Of a stretch of DNA of 64,000 nt, positions 49,860 through 56,970 are shown one piece after another. The notes below the pieces were generated by a model. That model ran no database searches. It saw only the letters and a list, made by a program, of their open reading frames with translations, and had not been told where the DNA came from. Numbering within the stretch: position 1 is the first letter of the stretch; each line of letters starts with the position of its first letter. A program made the translations under genes and the position numbers. The stretch comes from Nocardia amikacinitolerans NBRC 108937 (GTDB taxonomy: Bacteria; Actinomycetota; Actinomycetes; Mycobacteriales; Mycobacteriaceae). The stretch spans positions 62,001 through 126,000 of the forward strand of contig NZ_BDAU01000008.1 in the NCBI RefSeq assembly GCF_001612615.1. The letters run 5' to 3'.

Positions 49860-50624
49860 TTGCAGCGCTTACAGGATCGAGTAGCCGTCGTCACCGGCGG
49901 CGGCAGCGGGATCGGGCTCGCCACGGTGCGCCGCTTCGCGGCCGAGGGCGCCAAGGTCGTCGTCGCCGACATCGACGCCACCGCGGGCGAGGCCGCCGCC
50001 GCGGAGGTCGACGGCCTGTTCGTGAAGGTGGACGTCACCGACGAGACGCAGGTTCGGGACATGTTCGAGGCCGCTGTCGCGGCGTACGGCGGACTGGACA
50101 TCGCCTTCAACAACGCGGGAATCTCACCGCCGGAAGACGATTCGATCCTGACCACCGGCATCGAGGCGTGGCGGCGTGTGCAGGAGGTGAACCTGACCTC
50201 GGTCTACCTGTGCAGCAAGTACGCCATCGAGCACATGCTGGTGCGCGGCAAGGGCTCGATCATCAACACCGCCTCCTTCGTCGCGGTGCTCGGCGCGGCG
50301 ACCTCGCAGATCTCCTACACGGCGTCCAAAGGCGGCGTGCTGTCCATGAGCCGGGAGCTCGGCGTCCAGTTCGCCAGGCAGGGCATCCGGGTGAACGCGC
50401 TGTGCCCTGGTCCGGTGAACACCCCGCTACTTCAGGAGCTGTTCGCCAAGGACCCGGAGCGCGCCGCGCGCCGCCTGGTGCAAATCCCGGTCGGTCGCTT
50501 CGCCGAGCCGGAGGAGATCGCGGCCGCCGTCGCCTTCCTCGCCAGCGACGACGCCTCGTTCATCACCGCCTCGCAGTTCCTCGTCGACGGCGGCATCTCC
50601 GGGGCCTACGTCACGCCGATCTGA
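49860..50624 (+). CDS. Short-chain dehydrogenase/reductase of the amine cassette
   Basis: 254 aa from TTG 49860: GAAGGAG lies 6 nt upstream, and the nearer ATG (49855) is out of frame and stops quickly. Nucleotide loop TGGGSGIGLATVRRF, DIDATAGE (NAD preference), NNAGISPP, catalytic Ser in NTASFVAVLGAATSQ and Tyr-Lys in YTASKGGVLS. Ends in VDGGISGAYVTPI as in classical SDRs. Fourth gene of the cassette in the same order as the mycobacterial Rv2857c region; substrate unknown. Confidence 0.92.
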   Translation: MQRLQDRVAVVTGGGSGIGLATVRRFAAEGAKVVVADIDATAGEAAAAEVDGLFVKVDVTDETQVRDMFEAAVAAYGGLDIAFNNAGISPPEDDSILTTGIEAWRRVQEVNLTSVYLCSKYAIEHMLVRGKGSIINTASFVAVLGAATSQISYTASKGGVLSMSRELGVQFARQGIRVNALCPGPVNTPLLQELFAKDPERAARRLVQIPVGRFAEPEEIAAAVAFLASDDASFITASQFLVDGGISGAYVTPI

Positions 50625-50639
50625 GGCGTTCCACCCGAT

Positions 50640-50664
50640 CGGACGGGCTGTTCGAGCCCGTCCG
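50640..50664 (+). terminator. Hairpin after the amine cassette
   Basis: CGGACGGGCT (50640-50649) pairs perfectly with AGCCCGTCCG (50655-50664) around GTTCG, 15 bp after the SDR stop. It suggests that the MHS transporter downstream has its own promoter. Confidence 0.75.
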
Positions 50665-50682
50665 GGCCGCTCCGTCGGTCAC

Positions 50683-50704
50683 GTCACATTCGAAAGTGTG
50701 TGAC
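50683..50704. promoter_or_regulatory. Inverted repeat upstream of the MHS transporter
   Basis: GTCACA (50683-50688) and TGTGAC (50699-50704) with a 10-nt spacer; TCACATTCG recurs at 50709. Placed between the cassette terminator and the transporter start at 50889. Possible operator; regulator unknown. Confidence 0.4.
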
Positions 50705-50888
50705 GACAATCACATTCGTTGCCTGCCGTGCAGGTAGCTGGGTGTGCGCTCTTCGGTGGAGCGGGTCCGCCGCTGTTTGGTCCTCCCGAAACCTGGGTAT
50801 CGGTTTGTTCCGTGCCCGGCCCATCTTTCCGGGGTGGGCCGGACGGACGAATCGAGGCTCGCCGGGACGGGCCGGTGAGGAGGCGGGC

Positions 50889-52217
50889 GTGACCGATCGT
50901 GGACAGGACTCGACGCGTCTACGGCGTTCGGTGGCCGCGTCGGCCATGGGCAACGCCACCGAGTGGTTCGACTACGGCGTGTACGCGGCGACGGCGACCT
51001 ATCTCACCGACGCGTTCTTCCCCGGCGAGCTCGGCACCCTCGGCACGATGCTCGGCTTCGCCATCTCGTTCGTGCTTCGCCCGCTCGGCGGCATGGTGTG
51101 GGGTCCGCTCGGCGACCGCCTCGGCCGAAAGGCCGTGCTGGCCACCACGATCCTGCTGATGTCGGCCGCGACCGGCGCGATCGGCCTGCTGCCGACACAC
51201 GCCTCGGTCGGCGTGCTCGCTCCGGTGCTGCTGATCGCACTCCGTGTCCTGCAAGGCTTCTCGACGGGCGGCGAATATGGCGGCGCGGCAACGTATTTGG
51301 CGGAGTGCGCGACCGATCGGCGGCGCGGCTACCTCGGCAGCTTCCTGGAATTCGGCACGATGGCCGGTTTCGTCGGCGGTTCGGCCGTTGTGCTCGCCTG
51401 TCAGCTGGCGCTCGGCTCGGACGCCATGCACGACTGGGGCTGGCGCATCCCGTTCCTGCTCGCCGTCCCGCTCGGCCTGACCGGCTGGTATCTGCGCGCC
51501 AGGCTCGACGAATCGCCGGTGTTCCAGGAGGTCGCCGAGAACCCGCACCCGCCGACCGGGCTGCGCGAGCTGCTCACCGGCTACCGACGCGAGATCCTCA
51601 CCCTCGGCGGCCTGGTGATCGCGCTCAACGTGGTGAACTACACGCTGCTCACCTACCAGCCGACCTACCTGCAGAAGACCGTCGGCATGTCGGAGTCGGC
51701 CACCACCGCCATGATGCTGACCGGTCAGCTGGTGATGATGCTGGTGCTGCCGCTGTTCGGCATGGTCTCCGACCGGGTCGGCAGGCGGCCGATGTGGTTG
51801 TTCTCGCTGATCGGTCTCGCGGTGCTCGCGGTGCCGATGTACTGGCTGATGGGGCAGGGCACCGCGTGGGCGATCATCGGTTTCGTCGTGCTCGGCCTGC
51901 TGTACGTGCCGCAGCTGTCCACCATCAGCTCCACGTTCCCGGCGATCTTCCCGACGCACGTGCGCTTCGCCGGTTTCGCCTTCGCCTACAACGTCTCCAC
52001 CGCGGCGTTCGGCGGCACCGCGCCGCTGGTGAACGAGGCCGTGATCGGATCGACCGGGTGGGCGCTGTTCCCCGCCGTGTACATGGTCGGCGCGTCCCTC
52101 ATCGGGCTGGTCGCCTGGGCCTACCTGCGCGAGACCGCGGGCACCTCGCTGCGCGGCACCAAGGTGCCCGATGCCGACAGCGCACCGCTCCCAGCGGTGG
52201 CGCAGCCCGCGACCTGA
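50889..52217 (+). CDS. MFS transporter, metabolite:H+ symporter (MHS) family
   Basis: 442 aa from GTG 50889 with GAGGAGG 6 nt upstream. Twelve hydrophobic segments. MHS signatures: ASAMGNATEWFDYGVYA at the start (~15-31), RPLGGMVWGPLGDRLGRKAVL (~61-81), ALRVLQGFSTGGEYGGAATYLAE (~118-140), and GWRIPFLLAVPLGLTGWYLRARLDESPVF. Relatives carry osmolytes, dicarboxylates or shikimate. Placed after the amine-catabolic cassette, it may import the amine or acid substrate, though separate transcription is likely. Confidence 0.9.
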   Translation: MTDRGQDSTRLRRSVAASAMGNATEWFDYGVYAATATYLTDAFFPGELGTLGTMLGFAISFVLRPLGGMVWGPLGDRLGRKAVLATTILLMSAATGAIGLLPTHASVGVLAPVLLIALRVLQGFSTGGEYGGAATYLAECATDRRRGYLGSFLEFGTMAGFVGGSAVVLACQLALGSDAMHDWGWRIPFLLAVPLGLTGWYLRARLDESPVFQEVAENPHPPTGLRELLTGYRREILTLGGLVIALNVVNYTLLTYQPTYLQKTVGMSESATTAMMLTGQLVMMLVLPLFGMVSDRVGRRPMWLFSLIGLAVLAVPMYWLMGQGTAWAIIGFVVLGLLYVPQLSTISSTFPAIFPTHVRFAGFAFAYNVSTAAFGGTAPLVNEAVIGSTGWALFPAVYMVGASLIGLVAWAYLRETAGTSLRGTKVPDADSAPLPAVAQPAT

Positions 52218-52226
52218 CGCGGGTCG

Positions 52227-52592
52227 CTATTCCTCCTCGAGTTCGTCATCGGTCGGCCAGTCGTCGGCGACGATCAGTCGACCGGTGCGCAGCATCTCGT
52301 CGTACTGTGCGGCGATCAGTGCGGCCGGGTAGGTCGGCCAGTACGAGACCGCGCCGGTGGCCTTGTCGATGACGCTGACCGTCCCGCCGATCACCGGCGG
52401 CGGTAGTGGTGAACTGTTTTCCGTAATCGGTCCTCGGACCGCGACGACGACGAAGCCGCCGTCGAATTCCGTGACCCGGTGCGTTATTTCGCTGCCGTGC
52501 TCCGTGACGGACAGGTACCGCGCGGCGATCTGTTGCGCCGCAGCGAGATCCACCGGCGTGGTCGCCGAGGTGGGGTAGGCGTGGACTTCCAT
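52227..52592 (-). CDS. YrhB/Imm35-like protein
   Basis: 121 aa from ATG 52592; longer upstream frame is low-complexity and excluded. Pattern: AQQIAARYLSVTEHGSEITHR (helix), VTEFDGGFVVVAVRG (strand pair), then GGTVSVIDKATGAVSYWPTYPAALIAAQYDEML, which fits the YrhB/immunity-35 fold (a conserved G-G-x-x-x-V-D-K-x-T-G core). Such proteins occur beside polymorphic toxins, but no toxin gene is adjacent here; acidic C-terminus DELEEE. Could be a stray immunity protein or a housekeeping chaperone-like YrhB. Confidence 0.65.
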   Translation of the reverse strand: MEVHAYPTSATTPVDLAAAQQIAARYLSVTEHGSEITHRVTEFDGGFVVVAVRGPITENSSPLPPPVIGGTVSVIDKATGAVSYWPTYPAALIAAQYDEMLRTGRLIVADDWPTDDELEEE

Positions 52593-52684
52593 GGTGCGGT
52601 GGCGGGATCGACCGGCGATCGACCGCCTGCTCCTTTCGTCGTTGCTGTGCAAGAAGATACGCCGCCCGCCGTGTGGTGATCGTC

Positions 52685-53254
52685 TCATTCGAACTGGACC
52701 GTGGCCAGCATGGCGCGAGCCAGTTCTTCCGGGTCCGTCGTGTCGGCCAGCGCCGAATCCGTCAGCGCCCCCTCTCGCCACAGCGCCGCGAAGCCGTGGA
52801 CCAGCGACCAAGCGGCCAGCTGGGTGGCGCGTTCCCGTCCGTCGGTGCGTTCGGGGCGGAGGTCGGCGACGCCTGCGCGCAGCGCGGCGCCGGAGCGGGT
52901 GCGCGCGGCCCGCAGCTCGGGGTCGTCGGCGCGCAGCAGGTCGCGGCGGAACATCACGTCGAAGTGTCCGGGATGGTTCAGCGCGAAACGGACGTACGCG
53001 ACCGCGACGTCGCGGAAATCGGGTCCGGCGCCGTCGAGCTCCGAGCCGAGCAGGTTGTAGCCCTCGGTGGCCAGCGCGGTGAGCAGGCCGGCGCGATCGC
53101 CGAAGTGGTGGGCGGGCGCCGCGTGAGAGACGCCCGCGCGCCGTGCGAGCCCGCGCAGGGAGATCGCGTCGACGCCGTCGGCGGCGATTTGTTCGGCCGC
53201 CGCGGTCAGCATCGCGGTGCGGAGATCGCCGTGGTGGTAACCGCTCTTCGCCAT
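52685..53254 (-). CDS. TetR-family regulator with WHG-type C-terminal domain
   Basis: 189 aa. HTH: LRTAMLTAAAEQIAADGVDAISLRGLARRAGVSHAAPAHHFGDRAGLLTALA (~11-62), then a C-terminal domain with LVHGFAALWREGALT, the WHG-type motif. Divergent from a DoxX gene with two CTTG/CAAG dyads between (53276-53328), so it very likely represses both itself and the DoxX gene. Ligand unknown. Confidence 0.9.
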   Translation of the reverse strand: MAKSGYHHGDLRTAMLTAAAEQIAADGVDAISLRGLARRAGVSHAAPAHHFGDRAGLLTALATEGYNLLGSELDGAGPDFRDVAVAYVRFALNHPGHFDVMFRRDLLRADDPELRAARTRSGAALRAGVADLRPERTDGRERATQLAAWSLVHGFAALWREGALTDSALADTTDPEELARAMLATVQFE

Positions 53255-53275
53255 GACTCGATAGTGGCCGACAAT

Positions 53276-53328
53276 CTTGTCATTGACAAGTTCTCGGCGT
53301 CGGCTTTAATCTTGCCAGTGTCAAGATT
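53276..53328. promoter_or_regulatory. Pair of TetR operator dyads between divergent genes
   Basis: CTTGTCA-T-TGACAAG (53276-53290, perfect) and AATCTTG-N7-CAAGATT (53308-53328). The centres are about 35 bp apart. The two share the CTTG/CAAG half-site. Located between the TetR start (53254) and the DoxX start (53357). Confidence 0.7.
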
Positions 53329-53356
53329 GGTTCGTGTCCTACCTCGGGAGATACTC

Positions 53357-53794
53357 ATGGCCCCCTTCGTCGTCCTCGCCGCCGTCACCGCGCTTGCCCG
53401 CCTTCTCGGCTGGTTCCTCGACGTCACCTGGCTCGACTCATGGTCGGACGCAGTCCGTTTCGGCCTCGCCGCCATGTTCGCGCTGACCGCGAGCGCGCAC
53501 TTCCTGCAGCCGCGCCGCTCAGCGCTGATCGAGATGGTGCCGCCGCAGTTGCCCGCCGCGCCCGCCCTGGTCACGTTGACCGGCGTGCTCGAAATCGCGG
53601 GCGCTGTCGGCCTTTTGATCCCCGCCACCGCGGACCTGGCGGCGGCAGGCCTCGCGGCACTGCTCGTGGTGATGTTCCCCGCCAACGTGTTGGCCGCGCG
53701 AAAAGGCGTGGGCGTCAAGACGATGCCGCTCCCGCTGCGCACCGTGTTGCAGGTGGTGTTCCTCGGGGCGACCGCCCTGGTGATCGCCGGGTAG
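53357..53794 (+). CDS. DoxX-like membrane protein, TetR-controlled
   Basis: 145 aa from ATG 53357 (CGGGAG upstream). Four hydrophobic segments; FGLAAMFALTASAHFLQPRR (~35-54) and LVTLTGVLEIAGAVGLLIPATADLAAAGLAALLVVMFPANVLAARKGVG match the DoxX/DUF4267-like group with its His and Asn in membrane helices. Presumably moves or modifies a lipophilic oxidant or quinone; unknown. Expressed under the divergent TetR via two dyads. Confidence 0.82.
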   Translation: MAPFVVLAAVTALARLLGWFLDVTWLDSWSDAVRFGLAAMFALTASAHFLQPRRSALIEMVPPQLPAAPALVTLTGVLEIAGAVGLLIPATADLAAAGLAALLVVMFPANVLAARKGVGVKTMPLPLRTVLQVVFLGATALVIAG

Positions 53795-53903
53795 TTCGAA
53801 TGCCACTGCTGCGCCAGGGTGCCGGGCGGCAGCCGATGTTCTCCGCGGGATGCGCGAGAGACCGCCCGGACGCGGTTCGGCCGACACCGGAGAGGATGTA
53901 GCG

Positions 53904-54155
53904 ATGTCCCTCACGGTTCCCGGCGGGCCATACCTCCCGCCGGCGCACGACGGCGCGGACAGCCCGCGCGAACATCCGGGCGAACTCGATCGCATCGCGC
54001 ATCGACTGGTGCTGGCGACCACCGCACGCAAGACCGGTGTGCCGCCCGGAAACCCCAGGGGCGCAGAACTACTCGGGCTGAGCGCGCGGGACTTCGATGC
54101 CGATCTGCGGCAACTGCTCGAGCTGTCTCGGGCGTGGGCGCGTATGCGGGCTTAG
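53904..54155 (+). CDS. Hypothetical protein, 83 aa
   Basis: ATG 53904 with GGAGAGG upstream. Pro/Gly-rich N-terminus (MSLTVPGGPYLPPAHDG), then a charged helical region ELDRIAHRLVLATTARKTG and a C-terminal helix ARDFDADLRQLLELSRAWARMRA. No Cys, no membrane segment. Family not recognised. Converges on the Rho paralogue across a hairpin terminator. Confidence 0.55.
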   Translation: MSLTVPGGPYLPPAHDGADSPREHPGELDRIAHRLVLATTARKTGVPPGNPRGAELLGLSARDFDADLRQLLELSRAWARMRA

Positions 54156-54176
54156 GGGATGCCGTCTATCGAAAGC

Positions 54177-54222
54177 GCCCGGCCGACCCTGTACCCCCCT
54201 CCTGGAACAGGCCCGGCCGGGC
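54177..54222. terminator. Imperfect hairpin between the small gene and the Rho paralogue
   Basis: 54177-54192 pairs with 54207-54222 (14 of 16 positions; GCCCGGCC arms) around a 14-nt loop, followed by TGAAATAAACAATG. Terminates the plus-strand small gene and possibly rho from the other side. Confidence 0.6.
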
Positions 54223-54277
54223 TGAAATAAACAATGCCTTGGGGGGCTTGACAGCGGCTTAAAGGGGACTTAAGGGG

Positions 54278-55552
54278 TCAACCGCGGGGGAATTGGGTGA
54301 GGAATTCGGCGTTGGACTTGCTCTGCCGCAGGCCTTCCAGCAGAAGCTCGGTGGCGTGGTTGCCGTCGACGGCGGCGAGGGTGCGGCGCAGGTGGTGGGT
54401 CGCGGCGAGTTCCGCTGGGGTGAGCAGGAGTTCGTCCTTGCGGGTGCTGGACTGGGCGATGTCGACGGCGGGGAAGACGCGGCGGGCGGCGGTGGCGCGG
54501 TCGAGTTTGAGTTCGGCGTTGCCGGTGCCTTTGTACTCCTCGAAGATCACCGTGTCGGCGAGCGAGCCGGTTTCGACCAGGGTGGTGGCGACGATGGTGA
54601 GCGAGCCGCCGTTCTCGAAATTGCGCGCGGCGCCGAGGAAGCGCTTGGGCGAGGCGAGTGCGGCGGCGTCGACACCGCCGGAGAGGACGCGGCCCGAGCT
54701 GGGCGCGGCGTTGTTGTAGGCGCGGGCGAGGCGGGTCAGCGAGTCGAGCAGAACCACCACGTCGCGGCCGGTTTCGGCGAGGCGTTTGGCGCGTTCGACG
54801 GCGAGTTCGGCGAGTGCGATCTGATCGCCGGGTGAGCGGTCGAAGGTGGCGGCGGCGACATCGGCGGGGACCGTGCGCGCGAGGTCGGTGACCTCTTCCG
54901 GGCGCTCGCCGACGAGCACGAGCATCAACTCGCATTCGGGGTGGTTCTTCGCGATGCCGTGCGCGATGGCTTGCAGCACAGAGGTTTTGCCCGCCTTGGG
55001 TGGTGCGACGACCAGCGCGCGCTGGCCCTTGCCGATCGGCATGACGAGGTCGGTGACGCGGGTGGTCAGCTCGTGCGACTCGGTTTCCAGGCGCAGGCGC
55101 TGATTGGGGTAGAGGGGTACCAGGTTCTCGAAGACGGGACGCTTGCCCGCGTGCTCGGGGGTCTGGCCGTTGACGGTCTCGACGCGGAGGAGGGGGTCGA
55201 GTTTCGCGCCGTGCCGGGATGATTGCCCGTTGGCCCGAGCCGATTGCGCGTCGCGTCGGACCGATTGCGCGTCGCGTTCGGTCGATGACGTTACGCGCTG
55301 GTCCGGTTGCGCATCACGCTCGACCGATTGCGCGTCGCGCTGCGGGGGCCGCGCCAGTCCGGTGACGAAATCACCTCGGCGCAAGTGGTTCTCGCGGATC
55401 AAACGAGGAGCGACGTGCAGGTCGTTGTCGCCGGGAAGGTAGCCGTCGACGCGCAGAGTCGCGGTGTTGCCGACGATGTCGAGGATGCCGGAGACCGGGC
55501 GTTCGGCTTGGTCGTCGTGCATCGATGAATGCTGAGAAGTGTTGTTTTTCAT
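54278..55552 (-). CDS. Divergent Rho transcription termination factor paralogue
   Basis: 424 aa; no helical Rho_N domain before the OB fold. ATPase core intact: VVAPPKAGKTSV (Walker A, ~182-192), GERPEEV (~215-221; the residue before the catalytic Glu is Gly, where E. coli has Asp210), LLDSLTRLARAYN, SGGVDAAAL, KGTGNAEL, STRKDELL. The RNA-binding OB fold (~20-130) is altered. By alignment to E. coli Rho from memory, F62 and F64 become T30 and T32 (GNTATLR for DGFGFLR), and Y80 becomes H46. A ~42-residue block of heptads (xxRDAQS type, ~71-117) is inserted between two strands. No thrB, prfA or rpmE neighbours, so probably a second rho. AAGGA precedes the ATG, which overlaps an upstream ORF by ATGA. 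Confidence 0.93.
   Translation of the reverse strand: MKNNTSQHSSMHDDQAERPVSGILDIVGNTATLRVDGYLPGDNDLHVAPRLIRENHLRRGDFVTGLARPPQRDAQSVERDAQPDQRVTSSTERDAQSVRRDAQSARANGQSSRHGAKLDPLLRVETVNGQTPEHAGKRPVFENLVPLYPNQRLRLETESHELTTRVTDLVMPIGKGQRALVVAPPKAGKTSVLQAIAHGIAKNHPECELMLVLVGERPEEVTDLARTVPADVAAATFDRSPGDQIALAELAVERAKRLAETGRDVVVLLDSLTRLARAYNNAAPSSGRVLSGGVDAAALASPKRFLGAARNFENGGSLTIVATTLVETGSLADTVIFEEYKGTGNAELKLDRATAARRVFPAVDIAQSSTRKDELLLTPAELAATHHLRRTLAAVDGNHATELLLEGLRQSKSNAEFLTQFPRG
55220..55345 (-). repeat. Six 21-bp tandem repeats inside the Rho paralogue
   Basis: Six consecutive 21-bp units; three are near-identical (CGATTGCGCGTCGCG plus 6 variable nt on the plus strand), the others diverged. In frame, they encode heptads of the form x-x-R-D-A-Q-S at residues ~70-111. 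Length in multiples of 7 codons preserves the reading frame if copy number changes. Confidence 0.85.
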
Positions 55553-55731
55553 CGGTTTTCCTTACTGGGATGCAGGTGAGGGAGATGGCGAAAGCCATGA
55601 GTGCGGTAGAGATCGCTCAACCGCGACTCGGAATCGGCGCTCTGCGTCGCCGGTGCGGTTGAGTGGGTCCCGTTCATCGCGAATCCGATATCGCGGAAAA
55701 GGGGAGATCCGAGTTCGTCCGTGGGAGACAT
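55549..55731 (-). CDS. 60-codon ORF overlapping the rho start (candidate leader peptide)
   Basis: Its TGA overlaps the rho ATG as ATGA, the geometry of translational coupling. The product (MSPTDELGSPLFRDIGFAMN..., ending HLHPSKENR) is polar, with no membrane segment and no known family. No strong ribosome site precedes its ATG. Within it, CTCAACCGC (55616-55624) and GCGGTTGAG (55655-55663) can form a 9-bp stem. It may be a leader peptide that couples or senses translation for rho control, or the overlap may be chance. Confidence 0.4.
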   Translation of the reverse strand: MSPTDELGSPLFRDIGFAMNGTHSTAPATQSADSESRLSDLYRTHGFRHLPHLHPSKENR

Positions 55732-56450
55732 CGTCTACAACCACCGACAGCGCCGAGGCTACCCGCCGCGATTCGATTCGCGCAAGGATGAATCCATCGA
55801 GTGCGCGTCACGTCTCAGCTCGGACTGGCTACTCGACCCTCGCCGACCTGCTGCTTCGGCGATCCGCCTGCGCGGCAGATCAGCGGCACGCATCGAAGTC
55901 GGCGCGCAGCAGATCAGCGGCGTGCACCGGGTCGGGGCGCAGCAGGGCGGCGACCACGGTCGGCACCGCAGACGTAATTCGGGCGCCGCCGCATGGGCTC
56001 GCGGTGGGTGGTGCCGAGGTCTCTCCGGCGCTTGGTAATCCCGGCTGCCATTGCCGGACCTGCTTCGAGTCGATGGCCTAGGGCTGATGTCGTGGTAAGC
56101 GGCCGAAATTCGGCGCTCGGCTTGCTCGGCCGGTCTCGTGGCACAGCCGATCGACGGCGGCTATCGTTGCTGCGCAAAAGCTTCCGCATTCAGCGCAGCG
56201 GCATCGCCCCGCCGCGCGCAGGGGGCGAACCACCAAAGAGGCGAGCTGACGCTCAGCGCAGTACGCGTGGTCCTACCCGATCTTTGCCAACGCGGTCGGA
56301 ATGCTCTCGCGGACGATCGTCCGCCTCCCTCAACGACCCGCGTCGGAACAATATTCCCGCCGCCGTTACCGCGGTACCCACCCGACCGCGCGGCGCGGTC
56401 CAGAGGCGAGCACGCCGGGCTCATCCGGCGCACGACCGGTGAAGCAACTC
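55732..56450 (-). other. About 720-bp stretch upstream of the Rho paralogue without a recognised gene
   Basis: No complete gene on either strand. It contains a coding-like minus-strand fragment (55880-56077), the 16-bp palindrome GCGGACGATCGTCCGC (56309-56324), the partial palindrome TACCGCGGTA (56374-56383), and two copies of GCAGATCAGCGGC (55875-55887 and 55909-55921). It may hold the rho promoter and a long untranslated leader, which rho genes often have, mixed with remnants of a lost gene. Confidence 0.4.
55880..56077 (-). pseudogene. Coding-like 65-codon fragment, possible gene remnant
   Basis: On the minus strand between a TAG (56078-56080) and a TGA (55880-55882) lies a frame ending VPTVVAALLRPDPVHAADLL then RADFDACR. 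The last 30 codons have strong coding-type G/C third positions; the start has no ATG, GTG or ribosome site in a suitable place. It reads like the C-terminus of a decayed gene. The protein is not identified. Confidence 0.3.
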
Positions 56451-56861
56451 TCAGAGCACGGCCTGCGTCTGCGTCACCTTCGCGACGAGCTTGTCCGCGT
56501 CGTCGCGAATCTCGGTCTCGACGACGATGAACGAGCGTCCCGCGTGCAACGGTCGCGCGCTGGCGACGGCGTGGCCGGAGCGCACGGCGCGCAGGAAGTT
56601 GGACTTCGACTCCACCGTCGTGGTGCCCTGCTTGCCCTCGGGCAGATTGAGGAAGGCGCACACCGCGCCGGTCGCGTCGGCGAGCGACATCAGCACGCCG
56701 CCGTGCAGCATGCCGCCGAGCGTGCACAGCGACTCGTCCCAGGCGATCCTGCTGCGCACCAGTTCGGGGCCGTGCTCGAGCACCTCGACGCCGAGCCGCT
56801 CGGTGAACGGCATGGACTGGTGGAAGAGCTTGGTGCCGGTCTCGTCGATCATGCCGATCAT
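56451..56861 (-). CDS. PaaI-type hotdog-fold acyl-CoA thioesterase
   Basis: 136 aa. Core WDESLCTLGGMLHGGVLMSLADATGAVCAF (~41-70): GGxxHGG...DA is the hotdog signature with the catalytic acid. Strand region TTTVESKSNFLRAVRSGHAVASARPLHAGRSFIVVETEIRDDADKLVAKVTQTQAVL completes the fold. Members hydrolyse aromatic or short acyl-CoAs such as phenylacetyl- or 4-hydroxybenzoyl-CoA. No paa cluster nearby; stands alone upstream of the rho region. Confidence 0.88.
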   Translation of the reverse strand: MIGMIDETGTKLFHQSMPFTERLGVEVLEHGPELVRSRIAWDESLCTLGGMLHGGVLMSLADATGAVCAFLNLPEGKQGTTTVESKSNFLRAVRSGHAVASARPLHAGRSFIVVETEIRDDADKLVAKVTQTQAVL

Positions 56862-56970
56862 GCTGCCGTCCGGTGGCGCGCCGGTCGATTACCCCGGAGG
56901 TAATCGGCGTCGATCCACGCGCGGTTGGCGCGAATCCGCGCGTCCGACGGGGACGCCGAAACAGGCGGGA

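Noticed and set aside
54248..54276. TTGACA-N17-TAAGGG as an antisense promoter into rho
   Set aside because: The -35 is perfect but the -10 is poor and no transcript evidence exists; kept only as a note.
55539..56081. 180-codon plus-strand frame in the rho upstream region
   Set aside because: Ser/Arg-rich, antisense to better coding-like fragments, no ribosome site or domain.
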